A stretch of 64,000 bases of DNA from Paracoccus maritimus (GCF_025195095.1 NZ_JANAVZ010000009.1:1-64000); one strand, 5' to 3'. Counted from the stretch's first letter, positions 15,813-27,173 are shown. The notes: generated by a model from the sequence alone, not told the origin. Numbers and translations are program-made.

Positions 15813-16946
15813 ATGTTGATGCTTGCGGGTCTTATGGGGCTTCTGGTCGCGGGCGTTGCCGTTGACATGACCGGATTGACATCAAGCCAGCCAGAGCCGG
15901 ATCAGGACGATATACCCCCGATGGGGCGCGACGGCGATGACGATTTCCTGCCACCGATCATGCCTGATCCAGAGGACTACGCCGGTGATGACGCGCCGGG
16001 GCTGGATGACACGGATCAGGATCCCGGCGATCCAAGCCCGGAACCGGAGGGCGTTCTGGACGAGGTGCCGGCCGAAGATGAATTGCCGGACGACACATAT
16101 CCCTCAGTCGATACAGACGAAGACGCCGCAGGCGGTGCCGGCACGGAAGATGGTTCCCACATTATTGCCGATCCGGTCGAGGATGATCATGTCTCGGGAC
16201 CCGATCCCATCGCCGGCAGCGATCTTGTCGATCTGCTGATGGGTGGCGACGGTGACGATGTGATGCTGGGGCATGGCGGTGCCGACGATCTGCGCGGCGG
16301 GTTGGGCCACGACACGATCCTTGCGGGCGCTGGCGACGATTGGGTGCAGGGTGATGCGGTCTATGGTCCCGGCGGGAACGACGTCATTGACGGGGGTGTC
16401 GGCAATGATTCCCTGTGTGGACAGGGGGGAGACGACCGGATCGCCGGTGGCGACGGGAACGACACTCTGCTTGGCGGCGAGGGCCGCGATACACTGGACG
16501 GCGGCTCGGGCAACGACTGGCTTTCGGGTCATGATGGCGACGATGTGCTGATCTCGGGCGGCGGCGCGGACGATCTGGATGGCGGCACCGGCGATGACCT
16601 GCTGATCGGCGGCGACGACGACAGCATGGCGTGGCTGCATGGCGGGCAGGGGGACGACACGCTGATGCCCGGTGCGGGTGACTTCGCGGAAGGCCTTGAA
16701 GGCGCAGATCAATTCGTGCTTCGCGAGGTCGATGGGGCGTTGCCGGTCATCGCCGATTTCAGCGCCGCTGAGGACCAGATACATCTGCATCTGTCGGCAG
16801 GGATTGGCGACGATCCCGCGATAACCCTGCACGAGGATCTGGACGGAACCACGCTGATCGAGGTCAACGGCACAGCGATCGGCCGACTGTTGCAGTCCGG
16901 CGGATTGCAGGTCGAAGACATCGTCGTGGTGCGGGCGCCAGGCTGA
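15813..16946 (+). CDS. RTX-type calcium-binding repeat protein
   Basis: A 377-residue acidic protein. A hydrophobic N-terminal helix (residues 1-20) is followed by a long Asp/Glu/Pro-rich linker (about 25-130). From about 140 to 290 there are roughly twelve GGxGxDxUx nonapeptide repeats (for example GGDGNDTLLGGEGRDTLDGG), which fold as a parallel beta-roll that binds Ca2+. The C-terminal part (DGALPVIADFSAAEDQIHLH) is the usual cap after such repeats. It has no protease or lipase domain and no adjacent type I secretion genes. Export is probable, because RTX repeats need extracellular calcium, but the route is unclear given the N-terminal helix. Confidence 0.8.
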   Translation: MLMLAGLMGLLVAGVAVDMTGLTSSQPEPDQDDIPPMGRDGDDDFLPPIMPDPEDYAGDDAPGLDDTDQDPGDPSPEPEGVLDEVPAEDELPDDTYPSVDTDEDAAGGAGTEDGSHIIADPVEDDHVSGPDPIAGSDLVDLLMGGDGDDVMLGHGGADDLRGGLGHDTILAGAGDDWVQGDAVYGPGGNDVIDGGVGNDSLCGQGGDDRIAGGDGNDTLLGGEGRDTLDGGSGNDWLSGHDGDDVLISGGGADDLDGGTGDDLLIGGDDDSMAWLHGGQGDDTLMPGAGDFAEGLEGADQFVLREVDGALPVIADFSAAEDQIHLHLSAGIGDDPAITLHEDLDGTTLIEVNGTAIGRLLQSGGLQVEDIVVVRAPG

Positions 16947-17098
16947 TCTCGGCGTCGCGCGCAGGGGCTTTTCTTTTGAGACGAATTCTCTTATAGGCGC
17001 CTATCCGCGCGGTCCGGTCGGGCCGGGCGGTGCTCCACGGGCCTGTGCTGGACGACATCCCGGCCTGCGCCATGACCCTAACCCGAAAGGAGACCCCG

Positions 17099-17368
17099 AT
17101 GTCGATCACTGTCGAAGAAAAAGCCCGCGTCATCAAGGAATTCGGTTCCAAGGATGGCGACACCGGTTCGCCCGAAGTTCAGGTCGCGATCCTGACCTCG
17201 CGCATTTCCACGCTGACCGAGCATTTCAAGACCCACAAGAAGGACAACCACTCGCGTCGTGGCCTTCTGAAGCTGGTGGCACAGCGCCGCAAGCTGCTGG
17301 ACTATCTGAGAGGCAAGGAAGAAGCCCGCTATCAGGACCTGATCAAGCGCCTCGGCATCCGCCGCTGA
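17099..17368 (+). CDS. rpsO: 30S ribosomal protein S15
   Basis: The 89-residue protein binds 16S rRNA at the central domain and starts platform assembly. It begins [20 protein letters not shown] at ATG 17099 after AAAGGAG. The family signature [20 protein letters not shown] is complete. In many bacteria rpsO and pnp form one operon. Here two minus-strand genes and a strong terminator separate them by 2 kb. Confidence 0.97.
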   Translation: MSITVEEKARVIKEFGSKDGDTGSPEVQVAILTSRISTLTEHFKTHKKDNHSRRGLLKLVAQRRKLLDYLRGKEEARYQDLIKRLGIRR

Positions 17369-17389
17369 GCTTTCCGGTTACCGGATAAG

Positions 17390-17421
17390 AAAACGCCCGT
17401 CGCGACAGCGGCGGGCGTTTT
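17390..17421 (+). terminator. Terminator of rpsO
   Basis: AAAACGCCCG (17390-17399) pairs with CGGGCGTTTT (17412-17421), giving a stem with its own T-run, 21 bases after the rpsO stop. Confidence 0.9.
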
Positions 17422-17605
17422 GCTGTTGCGCGACGGGGCGCGCGTTGCGTGATGCCGGTCGGATGGGTTCTTCGCGAGGCGGACCAGCAAATGCTGGAAA
17501 TTCAGGGTCACCGCGCATGCGCCGGGGCGACACAGGCTGTGCACAGGCTGTACACCGCTTGCGAACGGTGGGCGTTGCGCACCCCCGCGGCACGGATCGA
17601 TCAGG

Positions 17606-18199
17606 TCAGCGGTCCTGCATGCCCTTACCGGCAAGAATGCGCGGCGCGGCCTTGTCGATGCGTCCGGTTCGCGTGGCGGACTGTTTGGCGGACCCGAAAT
17701 GCAGCACCCAGCCGCGCCTGCGGCCGGGGGTCAGCGTCTCGAACGCGGCGCGGAAATCGGGATCGGCATCCAGCCGGTCGGTCAGTTCGTCCGGATAGGT
17801 CAGGTCGTCCTTGGGCAGATCGACCTTGCGACCCTCGCGTTCCAGTTGGACCGCCTCGGCGATCAGCGCGCGCAGGGCAGGTTCGGCCCGCGAGATTGCC
17901 GCGCTGTCGGTGAAATTCGCGACCCGCGACGAGCGCGAGTTCTCGCCCGGTGCGGTCAGCAGGCCGTCAGGATCGGTCAGCAGAACGCCTTTGAAAAAGC
18001 CGATCGTGGCACGATCCTTGAACCCCCACAGGATCGCCACGTTCGCATTGTCCAGCGTGTAGACGGGCGAGGACCATTTGAAATCCTCGGTCAGATCCGA
18101 CTGCAGCAGCACGGCGCGCAGCGCCAGAAGCTGTTCCCGCCAGTCGATCAAACCGGCGAAATACTGGTCGGCCAGGTTCGGTGCGGACGGCTTGGTCAT
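17606..18199 (-). CDS. YdeI/OmdA-family protein
   Basis: A 197-residue cytoplasmic protein from ATG 18199. The N-terminal DUF1801 domain is seen as FKWSSPVYTLDNANVAILWG followed by FKDRATIGFFKGVLL. The C-terminal OmdA-type helical segment ends with ETLTPGRRRGWVLHFGSAKQ and SATRTGRIDKAAPRI, a very recognisable ending. Members are linked to stress survival (B. subtilis YdeI, Salmonella OmdA), but the molecular activity is unknown. It stands alone on the minus strand between rpsO and the hydrolase gene. Confidence 0.85.
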   Translation of the reverse strand: MTKPSAPNLADQYFAGLIDWREQLLALRAVLLQSDLTEDFKWSSPVYTLDNANVAILWGFKDRATIGFFKGVLLTDPDGLLTAPGENSRSSRVANFTDSAAISRAEPALRALIAEAVQLEREGRKVDLPKDDLTYPDELTDRLDADPDFRAAFETLTPGRRRGWVLHFGSAKQSATRTGRIDKAAPRILAGKGMQDR

Positions 18200-18264
18200 G
18201 ACGGCAGTCTGGCGCGCGGGCAAGGGCCTGTCCAGCCTGCCCGCGCGCCTTTGACGATACCGGA

Positions 18265-19077
18265 TCAGTTCAGCAGGAAATCGATCAGCACCCGATTGAA
18301 TTCACTCGCGTGACTGACATTGCAGCCATGCGGCGCGCCGGTCAGCACATGCAGCTTGCTGTGCCCGATCGTTTCATGCGTGCGCTCGCCGGACCCTTCG
18401 ATCGGAACGATGCCGTCGGCGTCGCCATGCATCACCAGCGTCGGCACCGTCACCTGGGTCAGGTCGTCGCGGAAATCGGTCGTGGCCCAGGCCTTCATGC
18501 ATCCAAGCGCGGCGTCTTCGTCCGATTGCAGGCAAAGCTGCAGGGCCTGCTGACGCTGTTCGGGCGTCACCTTCAGATCGCCGTTCGCCGAGAAGAAATC
18601 GGTTGTGAAACCGTCGAAGAACGCCTGCCGGTCGGCGCGCAGGTTGCGCTCGAATTCCTGTGCCTGTTCGGGGGTCAGCGGGCCGTCGGGATTGTCGTCG
18701 CCTTTCATCAGGAAGGGCGGCACGGCCGAGGCGAATACCACCGAATGCAGCCGATCCTGCCCGTGGCGCGCAACATAGCGCGCGACCTCGCCACCACCCA
18801 TCGAAAAGCCGACAAGCGTCACGTTGCGCAGATCGTTGTGTTCGATCAACCCGGCCAGATCGTCGGACAACGTGTCATAGTCGTAGCCTACATCGGGTTT
18901 TTCCGATCGGCCGAAACCGCGACGGTCATAGGCGATCACCCGCAGCCCGGCGTCGACCAGCGCGGGCATCTGGTCCTGCCATGCGTCACTGGACAGCGGC
19001 CAGCCGTGGATCAGGATGACGGGGCGGCCGTGCCCGCCGCTGTCCTTGACGTTCAGTGCGATTGTATCGGTCGTCAT
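18265..19077 (-). CDS. Alpha/beta hydrolase, non-haem haloperoxidase-like
   Basis: A 270-residue protein from ATG 19077 behind AAGGAGGATCCGC. The catalytic triad is visible: Ser92 in VGFSMGGGE, Asp in MHGDADGIVP and His in LTGAPHGCN. The oxyanion region is LIHGWPLSSDAW. The sequence belongs to the cofactor-free chloroperoxidase/arylesterase group (with YDRRGFGRSEKP), which in vivo are probably esterases or lactonases. The substrate is unknown. The gene has its own transcript and is divergent from pnp. Confidence 0.85.
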   Translation of the reverse strand: MTTDTIALNVKDSGGHGRPVILIHGWPLSSDAWQDQMPALVDAGLRVIAYDRRGFGRSEKPDVGYDYDTLSDDLAGLIEHNDLRNVTLVGFSMGGGEVARYVARHGQDRLHSVVFASAVPPFLMKGDDNPDGPLTPEQAQEFERNLRADRQAFFDGFTTDFFSANGDLKVTPEQRQQALQLCLQSDEDAALGCMKAWATTDFRDDLTQVTVPTLVMHGDADGIVPIEGSGERTHETIGHSKLHVLTGAPHGCNVSHASEFNRVLIDFLLN

Positions 19078-19355
19078 GCGGATCCTCCTTGTAGTTTCCC
19101 GCAGGAATTCATGGCCCAACGCGTGCCGGGCGCTTGCTGTTTCTGACACTTTCGTGTGATTGGCCCGGCCATTGCGTCGGCGTTTCAGCGCCGGTTCGGC
19201 ACACTTTCCAAGTCGGTTTTTTTCCTGTATTGCCCAGCAATCTGTGACGTGACGCCCGGCCCCGGGGCGACGCATAAGGATCGGGGCGGCGGCAATGGGG
19301 CCGCCATTTGACATGGCGCGACCGGAGGGCCGGACACGCGCCCAGAGGAAATCAG

Positions 19356-21494
<2,139 letters not shown>

Positions 21495-21506
21495 GACCTC
21501 GGCGTG

Positions 21507-21530
21507 CCGGCCCCGCATGCGTGGGGCCGG
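21507..21530 (+). terminator. Hairpin after pnp
   Basis: CCGGCCCC (21507-21514) and GGGGCCGG (21523-21530) form a perfect 8-bp stem, 12 bases after the pnp stop, with no T-run. It may end pnp or partly separate it from the glycosyltransferase block. Confidence 0.55.
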
Positions 21531-21554
21531 TGACCACCCTGCATGGGAAGCCAT

Positions 21555-22286
21555 ATGACCGATTGGCCGATCCTGGTGCTGACCTTGCCGGGCGATGACA
21601 CCCGCCGTGCGCCTTTGCTGGACCAGTTGGCGGGGTTCGGACTGTCCTATCAACTTTTCATGGGCGTCGACGGGCGTTCCGGTCTTCCGGCGCAATACGA
21701 AGCCATGATCGATCGCGCGATGGCGCGTGCGCGTCTGGGTCGCGATATGAGCGATGGCGAATTTGCCTGCGCCTTGTCGCACCGTGCGATCTATGACCAT
21801 GTGCGGAAATCCGGGTTGCCGGGCGCAATCGTTCTTGAAGACGACGCCAGGCTTGATCCGGACTTTTCTCGTTTCGTGGCGTCGCGGGACTATCAATCGG
21901 TCCCCATGGTGCTGATTGATTTCGCCTTCGGGCGCGCATTTCCGCTGCTGCGCCGCAAGGTCGCGGGGGGGCATCTGCATCGCGCTGCGGTTCAGGCGAC
22001 GGTGACAACCGCCTATTCCGTTTCGGCTGGCGCGGCGGTTCGGCTGCTGGATCGGACCTCACCTGTCAGCCACCCTGCCGACTGGCCCTGCGAACTTTTT
22101 GAGCTTGGCGCGTGGCTGATGGTGCCACGTCTGGCGCGCCACGATGCGCCCGGGGCCAGGGTGTCGCATCTGGACAAGGGCCGTCCTGCCGCCGGGACGT
22201 CGAAAGCGCGGCGCCCGGGCGGGTTCCTGCGCTGGCTGCGGTCGCGGATTTCGGTTCGCGTCGGGCGCGCCAAGGGGCAGCGGTGA
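21555..22286 (+). CDS. Glycosyltransferase family 25 protein
   Basis: A protein of about 243 residues of the LPS-type GT25 family. It opens with PILVLTLPGDDTRRAPLLDQ and a MGVDGRSGLP segment (the conserved AVDG region), and has the acidic nucleotide-sugar motif in IVLEDDARLDPDFSRF. Members add galactose or similar sugars to lipooligosaccharide or capsule on the cytoplasmic side of the membrane. ATG 21555 is preferred (MTDWPILVL); ATG 21543 is in frame. The C-terminus is basic (RRPGGFLRWLRSRISVRVGR), which may aid membrane binding. It is the first of four glycosyltransferase genes in a row. Confidence 0.82.
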   Translation: MTDWPILVLTLPGDDTRRAPLLDQLAGFGLSYQLFMGVDGRSGLPAQYEAMIDRAMARARLGRDMSDGEFACALSHRAIYDHVRKSGLPGAIVLEDDARLDPDFSRFVASRDYQSVPMVLIDFAFGRAFPLLRRKVAGGHLHRAAVQATVTTAYSVSAGAAVRLLDRTSPVSHPADWPCELFELGAWLMVPRLARHDAPGARVSHLDKGRPAAGTSKARRPGGFLRWLRSRISVRVGRAKGQR

Positions 22287-22413
22287 CTGTCGGGATCGTT
22301 CCGACCGGCGCGCTGGCCCGGGCGCAAGGCGTGCTTGAGACGGCGCCGCCGGTGCTGTAGGCCTTAGAGGCGAAGCCCGCCGGGGTTACGAGGCTGTCAC
22401 AAGAGGCCCGCAG

Positions 22414-23178
22414 GTGCGATCCGAGTCGAACGAACTGCTGTCGATCTTCGACCGCATCTACATCATCAACCTTGCGCATCGCGATGACCGCCGCCGCGAG
22501 ATGGATGCTGAACTGCGGCGCATCGGACTGAGCCTCGATCACCCGGCCATCCGCATGTTTCCGGCCAGTTTCCCGCCAGATCAGGGCGATTTCCCGACGC
22601 GTGGCGCGCGCGGCTGCTTTGAAAGCCAGCTTGGCGTGCACCGGGCGATCCTGGCCGACGGGGTCACCCGCGCCCTGATGCTGGAGGACGACGCCAGCTT
22701 CGTGCCGGATTTCCGCGCGCTGCTGGCCGCGATTGGCGACGACCTGCGCTGGGTCGATTGGGACATGCTGTATTCGGTGTCGCCGCTTGACCAGCAACCG
22801 GGGGACGAGGCGGTGGGACGGCATCTGCTGCGGCTGTCGCCGGACCACACTTTCCCGCTGGCGCATTTCGTCGGCTTCAGCCGCCGGTTTTCCGAAACCG
22901 CCGTTCCCTATCTTGAGGCAATCTACGGGCGCAAACCGGGCGATCCGGCGGGCGGGCCGATGCATGTCGACGGGGCCTATTGCTGGCTGCGGGCGGATCG
23001 CCCCGACCTGACCATTTTGGGCACCCGCAAGCCGCTGGCCGTGCAGCGATCGTCGCGCAGCGACATCGCCGAGTTGCGGTTCTGGGACCGGCTGCCGGTG
23101 CTGCGGCAGGTGACGGCGGCGGCGCGCAGGTCGCCTGCCGTGCTGCGGATGCTGCACATGCTGCGCGGACGAAAATGA
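22414..23178 (+). CDS. Glycosyltransferase family 25 protein
   Basis: A 254-residue protein starting at GTG 22414. It has the GT25 start RIYIINLAHRDDRRREMDAE, a short GCFESQLGVHRAI segment that orders the sugar nucleotide, and the acidic motif ALMLEDDASFVPDFRALL. It is related to, but clearly different from, the gene before it, so it is probably not a recent duplicate. A 127-base gap with no gene precedes it. The start codon is uncertain; AAGAGGCCC 8-14 bases upstream is a fair ribosome-binding site. Confidence 0.8.
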   Translation: MRSESNELLSIFDRIYIINLAHRDDRRREMDAELRRIGLSLDHPAIRMFPASFPPDQGDFPTRGARGCFESQLGVHRAILADGVTRALMLEDDASFVPDFRALLAAIGDDLRWVDWDMLYSVSPLDQQPGDEAVGRHLLRLSPDHTFPLAHFVGFSRRFSETAVPYLEAIYGRKPGDPAGGPMHVDGAYCWLRADRPDLTILGTRKPLAVQRSSRSDIAELRFWDRLPVLRQVTAAARRSPAVLRMLHMLRGRK

Positions 23179-23191
23179 AAGGCCGGATGCG

Positions 23192-23986
23192 ATGACCGAA
23201 GAAACCGTCAACGTCCTGTGCATGCGCTGGGGCACGATCTACAGTTCGGACGATGTGAACCGGCTGGCCGCGCAGGTGCGCCGCCACCTGCCGCGCCCGC
23301 ATCGGTTCGTCTGCTTCACCGACGATCCGACCGGGCTTGATCCCCGCATCGAGGCGTTGCCACTGCCCGAGCTGGGCCTGCCGCCGGGGCATGGCGATAC
23401 GCGTTGGCGCAAGCTGGGCCTGTTCCGCCGCGATCTGGGCGGTCCCGATGCGCCGCTGACGGGCACGGCGCTGTTTCTGGACATCGATCTGGTGGTGGTG
23501 GACGATTTGTCGCCGTTCTTCGATCTTCCGGGCGATTTCTTCATCATTCGCGACGATGACCTGTTCCGCAAGAAACCTCTGCGCAAGATCAACCCGGCCC
23601 GCGACCGGTTCCTGCACAGCGTCGGCAATTCCAGCGTCTTCCGTTACCGGATCGGCGATCACGCATATATCCTTGACGCCTATCTGGCTGATCCTGCCGC
23701 CGCGACCCGCGATTACGAGATCAGCCAGCAGTTCCAGTCGGCGCAACTGGCCGCGAACGGGCATCTGCATTACTGGCCCAAGGGGTGGTGCGTCAGCTTC
23801 AAGAACGATTGTGTGCCGCGCAACCTGGCCAGCTATCTGCGCGACCCCATGCTGCCAGAGGGTGCGAAGATCGTGCTGTTCGCGGGCGCGCCGAAAATGG
23901 AGGATGTTTTCGCCGGTCGCGGCCATAAATGGTATCGCCGCATCGGTGATATCGGCTGGCTGCGCAAGGCATGGGAAAACCCGTGA
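23192..23986 (+). CDS. Putative GT-A fold glycosyltransferase
   Basis: A 264-residue protein. A beta-strand VNVLCMRWGTIYSSDDVNRL opens a nucleotide-sugar binding fold, and LFLDIDLVVVDDL near residue 92 carries the DxD metal motif typical of GT-A enzymes. VGNSSVFRY and HYWPKGWCVSFKND are conserved-looking segments further on. The exact family is uncertain (GT8-like is possible). It starts 13 bases after the second GT25 gene, behind a weak GGCCGGATGCG leader, and its end overlaps the next gene by 16 bases. The overlap indicates tight co-expression. Confidence 0.65.
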   Translation: MTEETVNVLCMRWGTIYSSDDVNRLAAQVRRHLPRPHRFVCFTDDPTGLDPRIEALPLPELGLPPGHGDTRWRKLGLFRRDLGGPDAPLTGTALFLDIDLVVVDDLSPFFDLPGDFFIIRDDDLFRKKPLRKINPARDRFLHSVGNSSVFRYRIGDHAYILDAYLADPAAATRDYEISQQFQSAQLAANGHLHYWPKGWCVSFKNDCVPRNLASYLRDPMLPEGAKIVLFAGAPKMEDVFAGRGHKWYRRIGDIGWLRKAWENP

Positions 23987-24801
23987 TCCGGTCGGCGTTC
24001 CGCGCGTGGAAGCATGGCCGCCGCGAGGCGCGGGCGCTGGCCGAGATCGCGGCGCGGCCCGAAGGTGGCGGACAGGCGCATGGGCTGGGGTCCGAACTGG
24101 TGGTGTCGCTGACCAGCTATCCTGCGCGGTTCGGCACCTTGATGCCGACGCTGCAGGCGATCCTGCGCCAGACGGTGCGCCCGGATCGGGTGATCTTGTG
24201 GCTGGCTCCCGAGGATATCGGTGAACTGCCCCCGGAAATTCGCGCCCTTGAGCGGCTGGAGATCCGTGGCGCGCCGAATTTCCGGTCCTACACCAAGATC
24301 GTGCCGACGCTTCTGGCGGCGCCGGGCGCCCATATCGTGACTGCCGACGACGACTGCTACTATCCCGTCGACTGGCTGGAACGGCTTGTCGGGGCGGCAC
24401 GGGACGGGGCCGCGATCGCCTGCCTGCGTGCGCACAAGGTGGTCATGGCAGGGCCGGGCCAGCCCGCGCCCTATGAGGAATGGCAACATAATCTTGCCGC
24501 ACCGGCGCGCGGTCCGGATGTCTTCCTGACTGGCGTTTCCGGGGTGATCTATGCCCCGGATGTGTTTCATTCCGACGTGACGCGTGACGATCTGTTCACG
24601 CGGCTGGCGCCTTCGGCTGACGATGTATGGCTTTACTTCATGCACCGCCTTGCCGGGGTCGAGGCGCAGAAGATCGGCGGGCGGGCGCGGATTCTGGAAT
24701 GGTCGGGATCACAGGCCGGAAACCTGCGCACGGCGAACAGGCAGAACAGCGGCAACGATGCGGCCATCGCGGCGATGATCGGGCATTACGGCTGGCCCTG
24801 A
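23971..24801 (+). CDS. Glycosyltransferase, GT2-like
   Basis: A 276-residue protein. VVSLTSYPARFGTLMPTLQA followed by ILRQTVRPDRVILWLA is the start of a glycosyltransferase fold. HIVTADDDCYYPVDWLERLV near residues 111-130 gives the acidic metal-binding triad. FLTGVSGVIYAPDVF and APSADDVWLYFMHRL match the later acceptor region of this protein family. The acceptor is unknown. It overlaps the preceding gene by 16 bases and ends the block. The four enzymes probably build one surface glycan; no polymerase, flippase or priming enzyme is present. Confidence 0.72.
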   Translation: MGKPVIRSAFRAWKHGRREARALAEIAARPEGGGQAHGLGSELVVSLTSYPARFGTLMPTLQAILRQTVRPDRVILWLAPEDIGELPPEIRALERLEIRGAPNFRSYTKIVPTLLAAPGAHIVTADDDCYYPVDWLERLVGAARDGAAIACLRAHKVVMAGPGQPAPYEEWQHNLAAPARGPDVFLTGVSGVIYAPDVFHSDVTRDDLFTRLAPSADDVWLYFMHRLAGVEAQKIGGRARILEWSGSQAGNLRTANRQNSGNDAAIAAMIGHYGWP

Positions 24802-24805
24802 CCGC

Positions 24806-24832
24806 AAACGCCCCGCCGATCGCGGGGCGTTT
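24806..24832. terminator. Bidirectional terminator after the glycosyltransferase block
   Basis: AAACGCCCCG (24806-24815) pairs with CGGGGCGTTT (24823-24832) around a CCGATCG loop, giving T-runs on both strands. It separates the glycosyltransferase block from the convergent peroxiredoxin gene. Confidence 0.88.
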
Positions 24833-24864
24833 GGTGGCCGGTCTGGGCCGCGGATCGGCAGGGA

Positions 24865-25518
24865 TCAGGCGGGGTCTTTGGCAAAGCGCAGATAGGGCAG
24901 GCGGATGTCCAGCGCGCCGAACTTCTCTTCTGCGGCCTTGTCGTCCAGCGACAGCGCCACGATCACATCCTGGCCCGGCACCCAGTTGGCGGGGGTGGCC
25001 AGCGGCACGCCGTCGGTCTTGATGACCGCGTCCAGCGCACGCAGGATCTCGGCGAAGTTGCGGCCGATGGACATGGGATAGGTCATCATCAGCCGCACCT
25101 TCTTGTCGGGGCCGATGATGAACACGCTGCGCACGGTCGCACTGTCGGCGGGGGTGCGGCCATCGGGCAGATAGGCCTCGGCGGGCAGCATGTCATAGGC
25201 CTTTGCGACGTTCAGCGACGTGTCGTCGATGATCGCGAAATTCGCGGGCGTGCCGGCGAACTGGGCGATGTCGTTCTTCCATTTCTTGTGGTCGTCGACC
25301 GAGTCGACCGAGATCCCCAGAACCTTGGTGTTGCGCTTTTCAAATTCGGCGGCCAGTTGCGCGACGGCGCCGAATTCGGTCGTGCAGACCGGAGTGAAGT
25401 CCTTGGGGTGGCTGAACAGGATCGCATAGCTGTCGCCCAGCCAGTCGTGAAAGCGGATTTCGCCTTCGGTCGAATCTGCGGTGAAGTCCGGGGCGATATC
25501 GTTGATGCGCAGGGCCAT
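24865..25518 (-). CDS. 1-Cys peroxiredoxin (Prx6 type)
   Basis: A 217-residue protein from ATG 25518 behind AAAGGACG. The peroxidatic cysteine is Cys45 in PKDFTPVCTTEFG. No second conserved resolving cysteine is present, and the long C-terminal domain (after ALDAVIKTDGVPLATPANW) is that of Prx6/1-Cys enzymes. The enzyme reduces hydrogen peroxide and alkyl hydroperoxides in the cytoplasm using a thiol donor. A longer upstream frame is rejected because the family begins with ALRINDIAPDF. It is divergent from the aldehyde dehydrogenase. Confidence 0.92.
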   Translation of the reverse strand: MALRINDIAPDFTADSTEGEIRFHDWLGDSYAILFSHPKDFTPVCTTEFGAVAQLAAEFEKRNTKVLGISVDSVDDHKKWKNDIAQFAGTPANFAIIDDTSLNVAKAYDMLPAEAYLPDGRTPADSATVRSVFIIGPDKKVRLMMTYPMSIGRNFAEILRALDAVIKTDGVPLATPANWVPGQDVIVALSLDDKAAEEKFGALDIRLPYLRFAKDPA

Positions 25519-25693
25519 GGGACGTCCTTTCCGGTTGGTTGCGTTGCCCTGAACATATGCGCCGCGCCGGGGATTGCCAGAGGTCCGGGCGTGACAGATT
25601 GACAGGGCCTTGGGCGAAGTGCCGCGCGCTGCGGCCTTGCAGACGGCAGGGCGCGGTGCCACCTTCCCAGCAACAGCCTACAGGAGGACAGCG

Positions 25694-27145
25694 ATGAACA
25701 CGCTGCTGGACAAGCGCAAATTCTATATCGATGGGACATGGGTCGACCCGGTCAGGGCCAACGATCTTGAGGTCATCGACCCCTCGACCGAAGAGCCGGT
25801 GGCGGTGATCAGCCTGGGCGATCAGGCCGATACCGACGCTGCGGTCGCCGCCGCCAAGCGCGCCTTTCCCGCATGGTCGCGCACCAGCCCGGCCGACAGG
25901 CTGGCCCATGTCGAGAAGATCCTCGAGGTCTACAAGAGCCGGGCCAAGGACATGGCGTGGGCGATCAGCCATGAAATGGGCGCGCCGCAGGACATGTCGC
26001 TGGAAGACCAGACCGGGGCCGGGATCTATCACATCAAGAATTTCATCAACGCGTTCAAGGACTTCCAGTTCGTCAGGCCGCTGGGTGACCACGCGCCGAC
26101 CAGCATGACCGCGTGGGAGCCCGTGGGCGTGGTCGGCCTGATCACACCCTGGAACTGGCCGATGAACCAGGTTACGCTGAAGGTCATCCCGGCGCTGCTG
26201 GTCGGCGATACGGCGGTGCTGAAACCGTCCGAGATCGCGCCGCTGTCCTCGATGGTATTCGCCGAGATCATCCACGAGGCCGGGTTGCCGAAGGGCGTCT
26301 TCAATCTTGTCAACGGCGACGGGACGGGTGTCGGCACGCAGTTGTCCACCCATCCCGATGTCGAGATGATCAGCTTCACCGGCTCGACCCGCGCGGGAAT
26401 CGCGATCACCAAGGCCGCTGCCGACAGTTTGAAGAAGGTCTGCCTTGAATTGGGCGGCAAGGGCGCGAACATCGTGTTTGCGGATGCCGACGACAAGGCG
26501 GTGGCGCGCGGTGCGACGCATTGTTTCTATAACAGCGGCCAGTCCTGCAACGCGCCCACGCGGATGCTGGTTGAACGGTCGGTGTATGATCGCGCGGTCG
26601 AGACGGCGGCGAAGGTCGCCAACGACACCGCCGTGGCCGCGGCCCATCAGCCGGGCGCGCATATCGGCCCGGTTGTCAGCAGGGGGCAGTGGGAAAAGAT
26701 CCAGGATATGATCCAGACCGGCATAGACGAGGGCGCGCGCCTGGTCGCCGGCGGACCGGGCCTGCCCGAGGGCGTGAACCGCGGCTATTTCGTGCGGCCG
26801 ACGGTTTTCGCGGATGTCAGCAATGACATGGCCATCGCGCAGCAGGAAATCTTCGGACCGGTGCTGTCGATCATTCCCTTCGACAGCGAGGAAGAGGCGA
26901 TCCGGATCGCCAATGACACGCCCTATGGTCTGACCAACTATGTCCAGACTCAGGACGGCGCGAAGCGCAACCGGGTGGCAAGGCAGTTGCGGTCGGGCAT
27001 GGTCGAGATGAACGGCATCTCGCGCGGCGCTGGTTCGGCCTTCGGCGGCGTCAAGGCATCGGGCCGCGCCCGCGAGGGCGGCGTCATGGGCCTTGAGGAA
27101 TTCATGGACAGCAAGGCGATCAGCGGCTGGGACCGCGACGCCTGA
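25694..27145 (+). CDS. Aldehyde dehydrogenase family protein
   Basis: A 483-residue NAD(P)+-dependent enzyme starting at ATG 25694 after AGGAGGA. The family motifs are complete: PWNWPMNQVTLKVIPAL, FTGSTRAGIAI, general-base Glu in CLELGGKGAN and the catalytic Cys in FYNSGQSCNAPTRML. PQQEIFGPVLS-type positioning appears as AQQEIFGPVLSIIP. The substrate cannot be set from sequence; related proteins take short aliphatic or aromatic aldehydes. The next gene upstream is the divergent peroxiredoxin, so the two may share a promoter region and stress control. A clear terminator follows. Confidence 0.9.
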   Translation: MNTLLDKRKFYIDGTWVDPVRANDLEVIDPSTEEPVAVISLGDQADTDAAVAAAKRAFPAWSRTSPADRLAHVEKILEVYKSRAKDMAWAISHEMGAPQDMSLEDQTGAGIYHIKNFINAFKDFQFVRPLGDHAPTSMTAWEPVGVVGLITPWNWPMNQVTLKVIPALLVGDTAVLKPSEIAPLSSMVFAEIIHEAGLPKGVFNLVNGDGTGVGTQLSTHPDVEMISFTGSTRAGIAITKAAADSLKKVCLELGGKGANIVFADADDKAVARGATHCFYNSGQSCNAPTRMLVERSVYDRAVETAAKVANDTAVAAAHQPGAHIGPVVSRGQWEKIQDMIQTGIDEGARLVAGGPGLPEGVNRGYFVRPTVFADVSNDMAIAQQEIFGPVLSIIPFDSEEEAIRIANDTPYGLTNYVQTQDGAKRNRVARQLRSGMVEMNGISRGAGSAFGGVKASGRAREGGVMGLEEFMDSKAISGWDRDA

Positions 27146-27173
27146 ACCCCTGTGCGAGCAGGTCGCGCGAAAA

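Noticed and set aside
16200..16660. Tandem-repeat DNA or CRISPR-like array
   Set aside because: The periodicity is the nonapeptide RTX coding repeat. Units differ in bases and there are no unique spacers.
17531..17553. Imperfect direct repeat CAGGCTGTGCA/CAGGCTGTACA, DnaA-box-like
   Set aside because: Two copies only, no AT-rich region or replication gene nearby, so an origin is not supported.
22287..22413. Short frame or tRNA-like structure between the two GT25 genes
   Set aside because: A 25-codon GTG frame has no ribosome-binding site, and the GC-rich stretch does not fold into a cloverleaf.
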